Source: Aureococcus anophagefferens
Taxonomy: Eukaryota; Sar; Pelagophyceae; Pelagomonadales; Pelagomonadaceae
DNA length: 64,000 nucleotides
Direction: 5' to 3'
NCBI RefSeq assembly: GCF_000186865.1
Contig: NW_008705562.1
Span: 3,055,745-3,119,744 of the forward strand
Shown here: positions 17,133-27,700 of the stretch, in pieces
Layout of the letters: every line of letters starts with the position of its first letter
Numbering within the stretch: the first letter of the stretch is position 1
Made by a program: the position numbers and the translations under genes
Notes under the pieces: model-generated
Told to the model about the DNA's origin: nothing
The model's database searches: none
Seen by the model: only the letters and a program-made list of their open reading frames with translations

Positions 17133-19391
17133 ATGCTGCGCGTCATGCCGCCCGGCGGCGGCGGGCGCAGTTCCCTCCACGGCAGCCTGCCGGGCGGCGG
17201 GCGCAGCAGCCTGCACGCGTCGCTCCCCGGCGGGCTGCCCGGCGCGTCGGCCCCGGGCCCGCGGGGCCCGCCGCGGGCGGCCCGGGGCCTCAAGCGCCAG
17301 GAGAGCGCGTCGCTGGGCGTGCGCCGGTCGCAGGACGCGCAGCGGAAGAGAGACCTCGAGCTCCGCGCGTCGCAGCAGCCGCCGTCGCCGACGGGCGACG
17401 AGCCCCGGAAGCGCGGCACGTTCCACGGCGGCGCGCGCGCGACGTTCAACCGCAACTCGCGGGGCACGTTCCGCGGGGCCATCGGCGGCCTGCTCCGCAC
17501 GTCCAAGGTCGACCCGGAGCCGGAGCCGGCCGAGGAGACGGACTGGGACGACTTCGTCGACGCCGCGGTCGGCGACGAGGATCTGGACGAGCTCGACGCG
17601 CGGTTCCCCGTGCTGACGACGGCGTCGCGGACGTTCCGCGTGATCGACGCCTGCGGGCTCGTCGCCGTGGTCTTCGTCGCGTTCTGGACGCCGTTCCGCG
17701 TCGCGTTCGTCGAGCGGGACGACGTCGCGTACGACGCCGTCGAGGACCTGATCTCGCTGGCCTTCTTCGCGGACATGGCGCTGCGCTTCAACACGGCCTT
17801 CCGCCACGACAACGGCATGCTCGAGCGGCGGCGGTCCGTCATCGCGGCGCGCTACTGCCGGGGCAGCTTCCTCTTCGATTTGCTCGCGACGGTGCCCTGG
17901 AGCCGAATCATCGTCGACGGCGCGGGCCGGACGGCCTACGTCAGCGACCGCTACCGCGTGCCCGTGCTGCCCATGTTCCGGGCCCTGCGCCTCGCGTGGA
18001 TGCCGAGGCTGCGCGAGTACCTGGGCAAGGGCGCGCAGCGCCTCGACGTGAACCAGGGCTTCGCGCGGCTGGCCTACATCGCCGTCCTGCAGCTCGTCAT
18101 CACGCACACGCTCGGCTGCATCTGGTACATCATCGGCAAGTGCGACGTCGCGTCGCGGGACGCGCGCGAGGACGTCATCTGCGTGAGCTCCTTCGGTTTG
18201 GACGACGATCTCGCGTACTTCGCCGCCTCGGGCGCGGACGGCTATTCGTCGCGGTGCACGTGGCTCGAGCTCTACGACATGCGGCGGGGCACGAACGTGG
18301 AGAAGTACGTCGCCGCCGTCTACTGGGCCTTCTCGACGCTCACGACCGTCGGCTACGGCGACATTAAAGCCTCGACGAACGACGAGCGGCGCTTCGCGAT
18401 GATCGTCATGCTCACGGGCGTGTCGTGGTACGCGTACATCGTGTCGACGACGTCGTCGATCATGGCGACCTTCGAGTGGGAGAGCAACCGCATCCGGGAG
18501 CGCATGCTCAAGGTGTCGGGGTTCCTGCGGGAGAACAAGCTCCCCGACGACCTGAGCCGCCAGATGGTGCGGTTCTACAACCATTTCTACAGTTCGAACA
18601 CGTGGAAGATGGCGTCCTACGACGGGTCCGAATTGCTGCAGGTCATGCCGCCGACGCTGCGCTGCGACGTCATCTTGTATGTGGAGCGGGACTTGATAGC
18701 AAAAATCCCGTTCCTGGACAACAAGTGCGGCGCGTTCATCGCGGACCTCGTCGTCATGCTCCAGCCGTGCTCCGTGTCCGCGGGCGAGTACGTCATCCGC
18801 GAGGGCACGATCGCCAACGAGATGTTCTTTCTCGTCAAGGGCAAGGCCGTCGTTTTAGCGAAGGGCGCCAAGGTCCACGCGTTCAACGCGGGGTCCTACT
18901 TCGGCGAGGTCGGCTGCATCCGCGGCGCGGTGCGCACGGCGTCGATCAAGGCCATCATGCGATCCGAGCTCCAGACGCTCCACAAGTCGTCCCTCCTCAG
19001 CCTCATCGAGGAGTACCCGGACACGCGCGACGAGCTCAACATCACCGCGGACGCGCGGACCGCCGACACGGTCCAAGTCATGGCCAAGTCGCCGGGCCCG
19101 AAGCCCGGCGTGTCCCGCCAGACCTCGGGCCGGAAGCAGTCCATCTGCTCGCCGGGCCTCGCGCGCCAGACCTCCGACCGGAGCTACAAGGCGCCGCCGG
19201 CCGACGCGGCCCCGGGCGGCGACGCCGTCACGACGCGCCACCTCAAGGACATGGTCAAGCGCGAGCTCGCCGCGTCCCGGACGGAGATCGCCGCGCTCGT
19301 CCGCGCCGTCGTCGCCCGCGAGCTCGACGCCCAGAACTCGGACGCGGGACCCCTGTCGCCGGCCGCCCGGCCCCGCGTCGTCGCGAGTTAA
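17133..19391 (+). CDS. Voltage-gated-type K+ channel with cyclic-nucleotide-binding domain
   Basis: 752 residues. A Gly/Ser/Arg-rich N-terminus (~170) precedes six membrane segments from about residue 165. The S4-like segment is PMFRALRLAWMPRLREYLG, with few regularly spaced Arg. The pore is YWAFSTLTTVGYGDIKAS (about residue 393), the K+ filter TVGYGD. A C-linker follows, then a cNBD at about 520-635 with FLVKGKAVVLAKG, GSYFGEVGCI and a final helix. The tail is Ser/Arg-rich and ends in a short helix. Order and spacing match EAG/KAT/HCN/CNG-class channels. It is predicted in the plasma membrane and modulated by cyclic nucleotide or by an intrinsic ligand. Poor S4 charge leaves strong voltage gating uncertain. 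Confidence 0.9.
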   Translation: MLRVMPPGGGGRSSLHGSLPGGGRSSLHASLPGGLPGASAPGPRGPPRAARGLKRQESASLGVRRSQDAQRKRDLELRASQQPPSPTGDEPRKRGTFHGGARATFNRNSRGTFRGAIGGLLRTSKVDPEPEPAEETDWDDFVDAAVGDEDLDELDARFPVLTTASRTFRVIDACGLVAVVFVAFWTPFRVAFVERDDVAYDAVEDLISLAFFADMALRFNTAFRHDNGMLERRRSVIAARYCRGSFLFDLLATVPWSRIIVDGAGRTAYVSDRYRVPVLPMFRALRLAWMPRLREYLGKGAQRLDVNQGFARLAYIAVLQLVITHTLGCIWYIIGKCDVASRDAREDVICVSSFGLDDDLAYFAASGADGYSSRCTWLELYDMRRGTNVEKYVAAVYWAFSTLTTVGYGDIKASTNDERRFAMIVMLTGVSWYAYIVSTTSSIMATFEWESNRIRERMLKVSGFLRENKLPDDLSRQMVRFYNHFYSSNTWKMASYDGSELLQVMPPTLRCDVILYVERDLIAKIPFLDNKCGAFIADLVVMLQPCSVSAGEYVIREGTIANEMFFLVKGKAVVLAKGAKVHAFNAGSYFGEVGCIRGAVRTASIKAIMRSELQTLHKSSLLSLIEEYPDTRDELNITADARTADTVQVMAKSPGPKPGVSRQTSGRKQSICSPGLARQTSDRSYKAPPADAAPGGDAVTTRHLKDMVKRELAASRTEIAALVRAVVARELDAQNSDAGPLSPAARPRVVAS

Positions 19392-19488
19392 CATTGTTGA
19401 ACCTTTCACGACGCTCTTTATTAAAGCCGCGCCCCGCCAACACTGCTAGTTGAACTTCACGATGCTCATTTGAGCCGCAGCCAGCCTG

Positions 19489-20442
19489 ATGGGCTGCCTC
19501 GTCCGGTGGCTCGCGGTCGCCGGCGCCCATGTGCTCGCCGTTGCCGCACCGGAGGCGCTGCCGCGTCCGGACGTGGCGCTCTGCACGCCGGGCGGCGCCG
19601 CGCCGGGCTGCGCCTTCGCGGTGGCCACCATGGCCTCCGCGCCGTCGCTGCCGGAGCTCGAGCTCTTCGTGCGCACGCTCGCGCGCTTCGACGGGTCGCG
19701 GCCGCTCTACGTCGCCGTCGACGCCGCCGCCGGCGCCTGGCTCCGGGCGCAGACGTTCATGGCGGCCGTCGCGCTCGACGTGCTCGAGAAGTACGGCCCG
19801 CGCGGCCGCGACGGCCTCAAGCGCCAGAAGCACCGCAACGCGACGGACCCCTGGCTCTCTTTGCAGCTGGAGAAGACGACGGTCATGGAGGCCGCGCTCG
19901 ACGCGGGCCACGCCGGCGTCCTGTTCGCGGACGCGGACGTGATCTGGCTGAGCCCGCTGCCCGCGATGGGGCCCGAGGCCCTGGGCGTGAGCCGCTGCCT
20001 CTGCAGCAAGCACACGGAGCGCCGCTACGGCCGCTACAACGGTGGCATGGTCTTCGCGCGGAACGCGTCCGTGCTAGACGTCTGGCGCCGCGCGTCCGTC
20101 GGGAGCCGCTACTACGAGCAGTCGGCGCTCGAGGACGTCGTCCGCGCGGTCCCGAGCTTCCTCCTGCCCCGCGAGGCCGACGTCGCCGCGCTCTACCTCC
20201 TCAAATCCCACTCCCACGACGGCCGCGACCACGCGGCGGACCTCGAGCTCGCGGACGACAACGCGACGGTCCTCTGGATGCGGCGGCCGCTTCTGAGCGC
20301 GCACGGCCACGTGCTCCCGGGGCCCCAGTACGCGCGCTGGGCCCGGCCCGCGGCGGACCGCCTCCGGGCCGTGTTGGGCCGGTCCGTCATCCGCGACGAC
20401 CTCTGCGCGACGCACGCGGCGCTTTGTAAAGATCCGGGGTAA
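19489..20442 (+). CDS. Secretory glycosyltransferase with DxD motif (nucleotide-diphospho-sugar transferase)
   Basis: 317 residues. MGCLVRWLAVAGAHVLAVAA is a signal peptide or anchor. The GT-A-like core includes VLFADADVIWLSP, in which the DAD at 148-150 would bind the metal and nucleotide sugar, and YNGGMVFARNASVLDVW downstream. This arrangement is that of the GT77-like (RRA/RGXT) domain family. A Golgi role in adding sugars to wall or surface proteins fits the Pro/Ser-rich surface proteins in this window, as inference. It is followed 115 bp later by the oxygenase-like gene on the same strand. Confidence 0.75.
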   Translation: MGCLVRWLAVAGAHVLAVAAPEALPRPDVALCTPGGAAPGCAFAVATMASAPSLPELELFVRTLARFDGSRPLYVAVDAAAGAWLRAQTFMAAVALDVLEKYGPRGRDGLKRQKHRNATDPWLSLQLEKTTVMEAALDAGHAGVLFADADVIWLSPLPAMGPEALGVSRCLCSKHTERRYGRYNGGMVFARNASVLDVWRRASVGSRYYEQSALEDVVRAVPSFLLPREADVAALYLLKSHSHDGRDHAADLELADDNATVLWMRRPLLSAHGHVLPGPQYARWARPAADRLRAVLGRSVIRDDLCATHAALCKDPG

Positions 20443-20557
20443 TCTTTGCTTCATGTTTCGCTACGAGGTCCCTTTCGCTTGCCAACGGACTCTGAGCACC
20501 TCAAAAAACGAGCCAAGCCCGAAGCCGCACGCGCGCACCCTCAAGAAGCGTCCAACG

Positions 20558-21391
20558 ATGCTATTCGTAGCTCTCGCATCGGCGACCATTGCATCCGCAA
20601 TAAAGACGTCGCCAGCGGCGCTGCGCCAATTCGGAGCGCTCTCCACGCACGGCGTGGCAGCGACGCGCTTCGCCGACGCCAAGGACGCGTACGCACTCCT
20701 CGAACCCATCCGAGACGCCTTCGACGAGCTGCGCTCCGTGCATCCGGACGCGCTGGCGCCGCAGCTGGAGCCGCCGGCGCCGGGCACGACGCTGCACGCC
20801 AAGGACGCGAAGTTCCATTGCTACGCGGCGGGAACCACGCGCGCGATGCGATGGCTCTACGCCGCCGACGAGTCCACGCTGGAGCTCTTCGAGCCGCTGG
20901 CGGCGCACTTCCGGCCCCACTTCGACATGACCGTGTCGGCCGCGGGCTGGGACGGCGACGGCGACGGCGCGCCGCTGACCGTGCTCTCGGCCGCCAGCTT
21001 CGTAGCGGTCGTCGGCGCCGACGAGGGCATCTCGGACGAGATCGCCCGCTGGCACGAGGACTGGGGCGCCTGCGGCGACCACGAGGCGTTCAGCGTGCTG
21101 CTTCCCATGCATCATGTTGACATCACCGCCCAAAAAGCCTACCGGCTCGAGTATCGGACGTGGGAGAACGACCGCGTCAACGTCTACGACTATCAGCTCG
21201 GCGACGCGGTCCTCGTCGACGGCCGCGCGCCCCACCGGACGGCGCCCTTCTCCGCGGCGGACCTCGAAGAGGCCGACGGCGTCCGCGTCCTCGTGTGCCT
21301 CAACTTCGCGTCCACGGACCCCGCGGCGCGCGACGGCCAGCTCGACACGATGCGGAGGCAGACGCCCAACTTCTTCCACCTGCCCCACTAA
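20558..21391 (+). CDS. Secreted or targeted HxD...H oxygenase-like protein
   Basis: 277 residues from the ATG at 20558; the longer upstream frame starts in non-coding-like sequence. MLFVALASATIASAIK is a short signal peptide. A late jelly-roll-like region carries RWHEDWGACGDHEAF (His166, Asp168), LPMHHVD, and DYQLGDAVLVDGRAPHRTAPF (His226), the spacing of a double-stranded beta-helix Fe(II)/2-oxoglutarate oxygenase. A later Arg (VRVLVCLNF) could bind the co-substrate. The family assignment is by motif only. Substrate unknown. Confidence 0.55.
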   Translation: MLFVALASATIASAIKTSPAALRQFGALSTHGVAATRFADAKDAYALLEPIRDAFDELRSVHPDALAPQLEPPAPGTTLHAKDAKFHCYAAGTTRAMRWLYAADESTLELFEPLAAHFRPHFDMTVSAAGWDGDGDGAPLTVLSAASFVAVVGADEGISDEIARWHEDWGACGDHEAFSVLLPMHHVDITAQKAYRLEYRTWENDRVNVYDYQLGDAVLVDGRAPHRTAPFSAADLEEADGVRVLVCLNFASTDPAARDGQLDTMRRQTPNFFHLPH

Positions 21392-21795
21392 GGGTATGTC
21401 GCCTAGAGAGCTGCACGCCTGAGCGCCGTGGAAAATGTGCTACAAATTGCACTTCTGGCAAAATTAGTGAAGGTTTTTGTTTACCTCACCGTCCGCAGGA
21501 TCTATATACTATTTTGCAGTGTGTCGCGGTGCACACGTCCGAGCAGCAACATAAAACTTTTAATGAGTGGTTTAAAGCGAGCGCAGCGAGCAACCTCAAT
21601 CAAACGAGTGGCCGATAGCTCGCGAAGCGAGCTTGCCGGCCGTAGGCTTGTATTGAACTGATCGTGAACCATTCCCGGCGGCAAAAGAATCGGATAGTGA
21701 ACCATTCCCGGCGGCAAAAGAATCGGCCCGACGCCCGGGACAGCCCAGCTTCTCTCAAACTGGCGCGGCGTGAGAAGCCAAGACGTCCACTCGGT
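21392..21795. other. 404-bp AT-richer intergenic region with hairpin and direct repeat
   Basis: Notably lower in GC than the flanks. It contains a 7-bp stem with GAA loop (AGCTCGCGAAGCGAGCT, 21617-21633) and a 33-bp-period direct repeat at 21664-21727. A 77-codon open frame at 21428-21661 has no protein-like features and is not called. It is probably the promoter and leader of the giant surface gene. Confidence 0.5.
21664..21727. repeat. Direct repeat, two copies, 33-bp period
   Basis: The unit GTGAACCATTCCCGGCGGCA continues as AAAGAATCGG and recurs without change 33 bp later, 70-100 bp before the ATG of the giant surface gene. It could be a duplicated promoter element; no function is shown. 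Confidence 0.7.
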
Positions 21796-24700
21796 ATGCT
21801 CGCGCTGCTGCTGCTGCTCCGGGCGGCCGCCGCGACGACCGACGACGTGGTCGTTCAGCGCGGCGCCGTCGATCACGCCACGGTGGCAGCCCTCGCGGCG
21901 GACATCGCCGGGCAGCCCGCGGCCAAGGGCTGGATGGCCGTGCCCGGCGCCGTCGCGGCGCTCCTCGGCGACGCCGGCGCCGTCAAGGCGCCCTACCGCG
22001 TCGCCGCCGGCGCCGTCGAGGCGCACCGCGACACGGAGGACGGCGCGGCCGTCGACGGCGACGTGTCCGTGCTCTACGTCGGCGCGGACGCCGGCGCGAC
22101 GTTCGTCCTCGTCGACGCGGCCACGGGCGCGGAGACGCGCGTCCCCGTCGAGGCCGGGACGCTCATCCGCTGGCGCAACGGGCGCTTCTCGCACCGCGTC
22201 GACGCGGAGGACCAGCGCCGCGCGCTCCTCGGGCCGGCCGCGCCCAAGGCCGGCGGCGGGCTCCGCGCGGTCGGCAACGCGCAGGCGGACGACGGCCTCC
22301 AGTGCGCGTCGGGCGAATTCGCGATCACCTTCGGGTACCGGCCGTCCGGCGCGGCCTGGGGGTCCATGAACTCCTACCCGGACGCGGAGGAGATGTGCCT
22401 CGCGCCGTCGTGTTTCGTGAAGACGTTCCAGCTCACGGAGACCATCGACGAGGCCGCGGGCCTCTCCTTCGCCGTCGTCGACGCCGGCTCGCCCCAGTCC
22501 GAGGCGTCCGTGCGCGTCTACGGCGACGACGAGATCACGTGGTACTTCTGCATCGACTCCGACGGCTCCGTGAGCCGCTACCCGTCCGCGGCGCCGACGG
22601 CGTCCGCGCGGCCCACGCCGGGCCCGTCCGCGGCGCCGACGACGACGGCGCCGTCGGCGCCGTCCGTCACGCCGACGACGAGCGCGCCGTCCGCGACACC
22701 GACGACCGCGGCGCCCACGACGGCCGCGCCGACGGTCGTCTCGTGCGCGTCCCGGGTCGCGGCGGGCAGCTGCGGCGGCGCGCGACTCCTCGGCTACGCC
22801 TTCGACGACGCCAACGCCTGCGCGAACCGCGCCGCCGCGACGAAGACCTGCGGCGCCCACCTCCAGTACTCGCCGCGCGTCGACGAGGTCGGCTGCTGGT
22901 GCTGCCCGGAGGCCTTTGAGCCGCCCGGCGACGCGTCGTCCGAGTTCGCGCTCTACGAGATCCGGGCCTGCGACGCGCCGACGGCGGCGCCGTCGGACGC
23001 GCCGTCCTTCTCGCCGACGCCCTACCCGTCGCCGTCCTGCGGCTTCTACGCGACGCTCTTCAGCGCGACGTTCCTCCCGAGCGGCGCCGCGTGGGCGTCC
23101 GCGCGCGCGTCCGTCTTCTACGGCACCTGGGACGCGGACCGGGACCCCGCGACGAACCCGCTCATCGCGACGCTCGCCTACCCGTTCCCGGATCTCGACT
23201 ACCTCTGCGTGGCGCCGGGCTGCTACACGCTCGTCTTCGAGGGCGACGCGGACGGCCTGCGCTTCACGATCGCGTCGCCCGTCGCGGACCAGACGGTCAC
23301 CGTGGAGACGTCGGACCTGGCCTTCTGCACGGACGAGGAGGGCCACTTCGACAGGGCGCCGACGGCCGCGCCGACGGCGACGGCGAGCCCGAGCCGCGCG
23401 CCGTCCGCGGGCGGGCTCGCGCTCGCGGAGCCGTGGAACTGCACGAACGGCACGGCCGCGCAGGTCCTGCCCTACGGCGACGCCTACGTCATCGCGGCGC
23501 TCGACGGCGGCTCGGGCACCTACCGCGTCAACCGTTATCTGGACGTGCCGAGCGGCGCCCAGGTCAACGCCGTCGCCATGGTCGGCGGCCGCGTCGTCGC
23601 GGCCGTCGACGGACGACTCTGCGCCGTCGACGGCGACGGGTCGCTCCGGTGCCTCGACGGCGCGCTCGGCGAGGCCTCGCCGGACGCCGCCGCGGGCCTG
23701 TTCGGGTCCTACTACTACGCGGCGCGGCCCGGCGCGCCGGCGTCGACCGGCGCGTTCTACTGGGTCGAGGACGCGCTCGGAGACGCCGCGGCGTACCGCG
23801 GCGCGGCGCCGTTCCGCGTCGCGGACGCGCTATTCCCCCACGGCGGCGTCCACGACGTCGCCGGCATCGTGGAGCAGCCCGGCGACGACGATCTGATTTT
23901 GGATGGGATCCTGGGCGGCGCGTATCTGGTGGGCCTCGGCTGCGGCTTCGAAGTCCTCGTGGTCCGGTTGCACGAGGACTCGGGCGCGCCCGAGGCCTAC
24001 GCGGTCATGACGCCGCCGAGCACCGTGGCCTGGAACGGCGCGGACCCGCAGGCCCTGGTCACGTCGGGCTTCGGCGCGGCCTGGGCCTTTGGCAAGGGCG
24101 CGGGCACGCGCGCGTTCTTCGCGGAGAACGCGGGCCTCGGCGTCTTCGAGGTCCTCTTTCCGCTGACGGTGCCCGAGACCTACTGGAATTTCGACGACGA
24201 CGAGGACGACGACGTCTACGTGCCCGTCGTGCCCGCGACGTCGCCGACGCCGACGCCGCGGCCCACGGCGAAGCCGACGGACGCGCCCGCGGACCTGACC
24301 TGCCTCGCGAAGATCGTCTCCGAGGGCGCCTGCGACCCGCCCGCGAGCAACCAGTCGTCCATGGGCCTGCTCAACGCCTACGACACGCCCGAGGAGTGCG
24401 CCGAGGCCATCCTCAGCGGCAACGACGCCACCGGCTGGAGCGCGGAGACGGAGCCGGCGACGAACCACGACTTCGCGCAGATCTGCGGCAAGCGGACCTT
24501 CATCTACGGCGACGTGTGGTGGGGCACGATCTGCAACTGCTGCACGAACTCCATCATCAACACGAATCCGACCTGGACCCACTACGACATCTACACCTAC
24601 GACTGCGACTTCCCCGAGGACGTCGTCGCCGGGTCGCGCCTCGACGACTGCCCGGGCTTCGAGCCCTGCGAGAAACCGCCGCCGCTCGTCTGCCCCGGCA

Positions 24701-27700
24701 CGATCGAGTGGACGCCCCACGCCATCAACGACGGCGCCGTCTGGGCGCCGTCGTCGCTCAAGGTCGCGGACCTCGACGGCGACTGCTGCGTCGACTTTGT
24801 GGTCACCGACTGTGTGCAAATCAACCAGTGAGCTGGGACGTCGGGGCCAAACTTGAGAATTCTCTAGCTCGGTCAAATCGAAGTCGATTCGGCTGATTTT
24901 TGGACGAATCGATTGCTCTCAGCGAGTTCTCGAAGCACGGCGGAAGTGATCGTGTCAAAACATTCGAATACGCGCACATTGAAGTCGGGTTGAAGATTTG
25001 ATTTGCACACAGGTCACGGAGGAGAGCGGCGCGTCCAACTCCGTGGGCAACCGCGTGTCGACGTACCGCAACGACTGCGCCCAGAACTTCACGGAGATCC
25101 TAGAAGCCTACGACTTCTGCCCCGCGGGCAGCGACATCGGCGACATCGACGGCGACTGCGACCTCGACGTCGTCGCGACCGTCAAGCACGGCATCGACCG
25201 CGGCCGCCAGCAGGGCGACGTCAACTGGTACGAGAACTGGGAGGCGACCTTCGTGGCCCAGCGCCCCGTCTCCGGCGCGCCGGGCGGCGTCGAGACGCCC
25301 AACTACGACCACAACTACCCCTGGGGCGTCGAGATTGTCGACGTCGACGGCGACGGCGACCAGGACGTCGTCGTCAGCGACTGGGGCGACGGCCACGTCC
25401 AGTGGTACGAGAACTCGGGCGGACCGGACATCACCTTCGCCCTGCACGAGGTCGGCTACGCCGCCTCGACGTCCTACGCCGTCGTCGCGGCCGACGTCGA
25501 CGGCGACGGCGACGTCGACCTCCTCGCCGGCTCCGCGCGGACCTACGCGATGACGCTCTTCGAGAACCTCGGCGACGCGCTGACCTGGACGGCGCACGCC
25601 GTCGCGACGCCGGACACGACCTACGGCGTCTCCGTCGCGGACGTCGACGGCGACGACGACCTCGACCTCCTCAGTTCGTCGCACGAGGCGGCCGACGACG
25701 CGGTCTGCTGGTTTTCGAACCTCGGCGGCCTGGCCTTCGACCGCGCCTGCCTCGCGGGCTCCGCGGAGGCCTTCAGCGTCGCCGCCGCGGACTTGGACGG
25801 CGACGACGACATGGACATCATCTCCGGCGAGACCGCGTGGTACGAGAACGACGGCGCCGAGGGCTTTTCGCGCCGCTTCGTCCACGCGACGCCCAACGGC
25901 GCCGCGGTCGTCGTCGCGGACGTCGACGGCGACGGCGACCTCGACATCGCCGCCGTGTCCATGGGCCGCGCGGACTTCGACTTCGAGGACCGGGACACCT
26001 ACGAGTGCCAGTATCTCACGGACCTCGGCCAGGCGGGCTTCGCGGGCGACTGCACGGGCTTCATCTCCTGGTTCGAGAACGACTGCTCCATCGCCACGCT
26101 GTCGCCGACGGCCGGCAACGCCGACGGCGGGTCGGGCGTCGAGGTCGTCTGGCGGGGCCCGAGCGACGAGGCGGGCTACAACGACGGCGTCAACTGCCAG
26201 GGCGACCCGCCCTTCGCGTCGACGCCCTTCCCGACGCTCGAGCCGACGGATTACCGGGTGAGCGACCTCCGCGAATATTTCTTCCCGACGGCCGCGCCGT
26301 CCGTGTCGCCGTCCCTCGCGCCCACGCCCTACCCGTCGCCGGACTGCGCGTACCCGTCGCACGCGTTCGCCGCGGAGTTCCTGCCGTCCGGCGCGGACTG
26401 GGGCCCGGTCACGGCGTCCGTCTATTGGGGCACCTGGGACGAGGAACGGGACGTCGACATGAACCCCTTGATCACGCAGCTCTCGCACCCGTTCCCCGAC
26501 GTCGACTACCTCTGCATCTTCACGGGGTGCTACACGCTCGTCTTCGAGATCGACGGCGTCGCCGAGGGGTTGTCGTTCACCATCTCGTCCGAAGCGACTC
26601 GCAGCACCTGAGCCTCGACGGGAGCGACGGCACGGAGACGATGACGATCAACGGGACGCAGAAGCTCGCGCTCTGCGCGGACGCGGACACGGGCGAGTTC
26701 AACCACGCGCCGACGGCCGCGCCGTCCCTCTCCATGCCGCCGAGCTACGGGCCGTCCCAACCGCCGAGCTACGCGCCGAGCGCGACGCCGTCGACGTACG
26801 CGCCGAGCGCCACGCCGTCGATGAACTTCCCGACCGTGAGCGGCGACTACTGCGCCGCGGTCGCGTTCCCCGCGATGGCCTGCTCCCAGAGCCTCGAGTT
26901 CCTCGGCTTCGACTTCGTCGACGCCAACGCGTGCGCACACGGCGCGAGCCGGGAACGGAAATGCGCCGGGCGCATCCACTACTCGGCGACGCGCAACGAC
27001 GAGTACGGCTGCTGGTGCTGCGATTCCGACGCGTTGTACGTGAGCAACGACGACTTCGACGTCTACGACGTCGTGCTCTGCGGGGATCCATCCGCGGCGC
27101 CGTCGTCGATGCCCCTGGCGGCGCCCACGGCCGCGCCCACGTCGACGCCGTCGGCTCCGCCGTCCTTTTTGCCGACGCCGTACCCGTCGCCGGACTGCGC
27201 GTACCCGTCGCACACGTTCGCCGCGGAGTTCCTGCCGTCCGGCAAAGACTGGGCCCAGGTCACGGCGTCCGTCTATTGGGGCACCTGGGACGAGGAACGG
27301 GACGTCGACATGAACCCGTTGATCACGCAGCTCTCGCACCCGTTCCCCGACGTCGACTACCTCTGCATCTTCACGGGATGCTACACGCTCGTCTTCGAGA
27401 TCGACGGCGTCGCCGAGGGCCTGTCGTTCACCATCTCGTCCGAAAGCGACTCGCAGCACCTGAGCCTCGACGGGAGCGACGGCACGGAGACGATGACGAT
27501 CAACGGGACGCAGAAGCTCGCGCTCTGCGCGGACGCGGACACGGGCGAGTTCAACCACGCGCCGACGGCCACACCGACGTTGAGCCTCGTGCCGAGCTAC
27601 GGGCCGTCCAGCCCGCCGAGCTACGCGCCGAGCCCGACGCCGTCCACCTACGCGCCGAGCGCCGCGCCGTCGTCGCGGCCGACGGAGTCCTTCCCGCCGA

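Noticed and set aside
21428..21661. 77-codon ORF (LQIALLAKLVKVFVYL...) in the AT-richer spacer
   Set aside because: No homologue-like features, ends in hairpin DNA, and no typical codon bias of the neighbouring genes.
25003..26593. Alternative frame in the VCBS region continuous with the downstream frame
   Set aside because: Arg/Gly-rich; the other frame carries clear DVDGDGD blades. The continuity is due to the single-base deletion at 26592.
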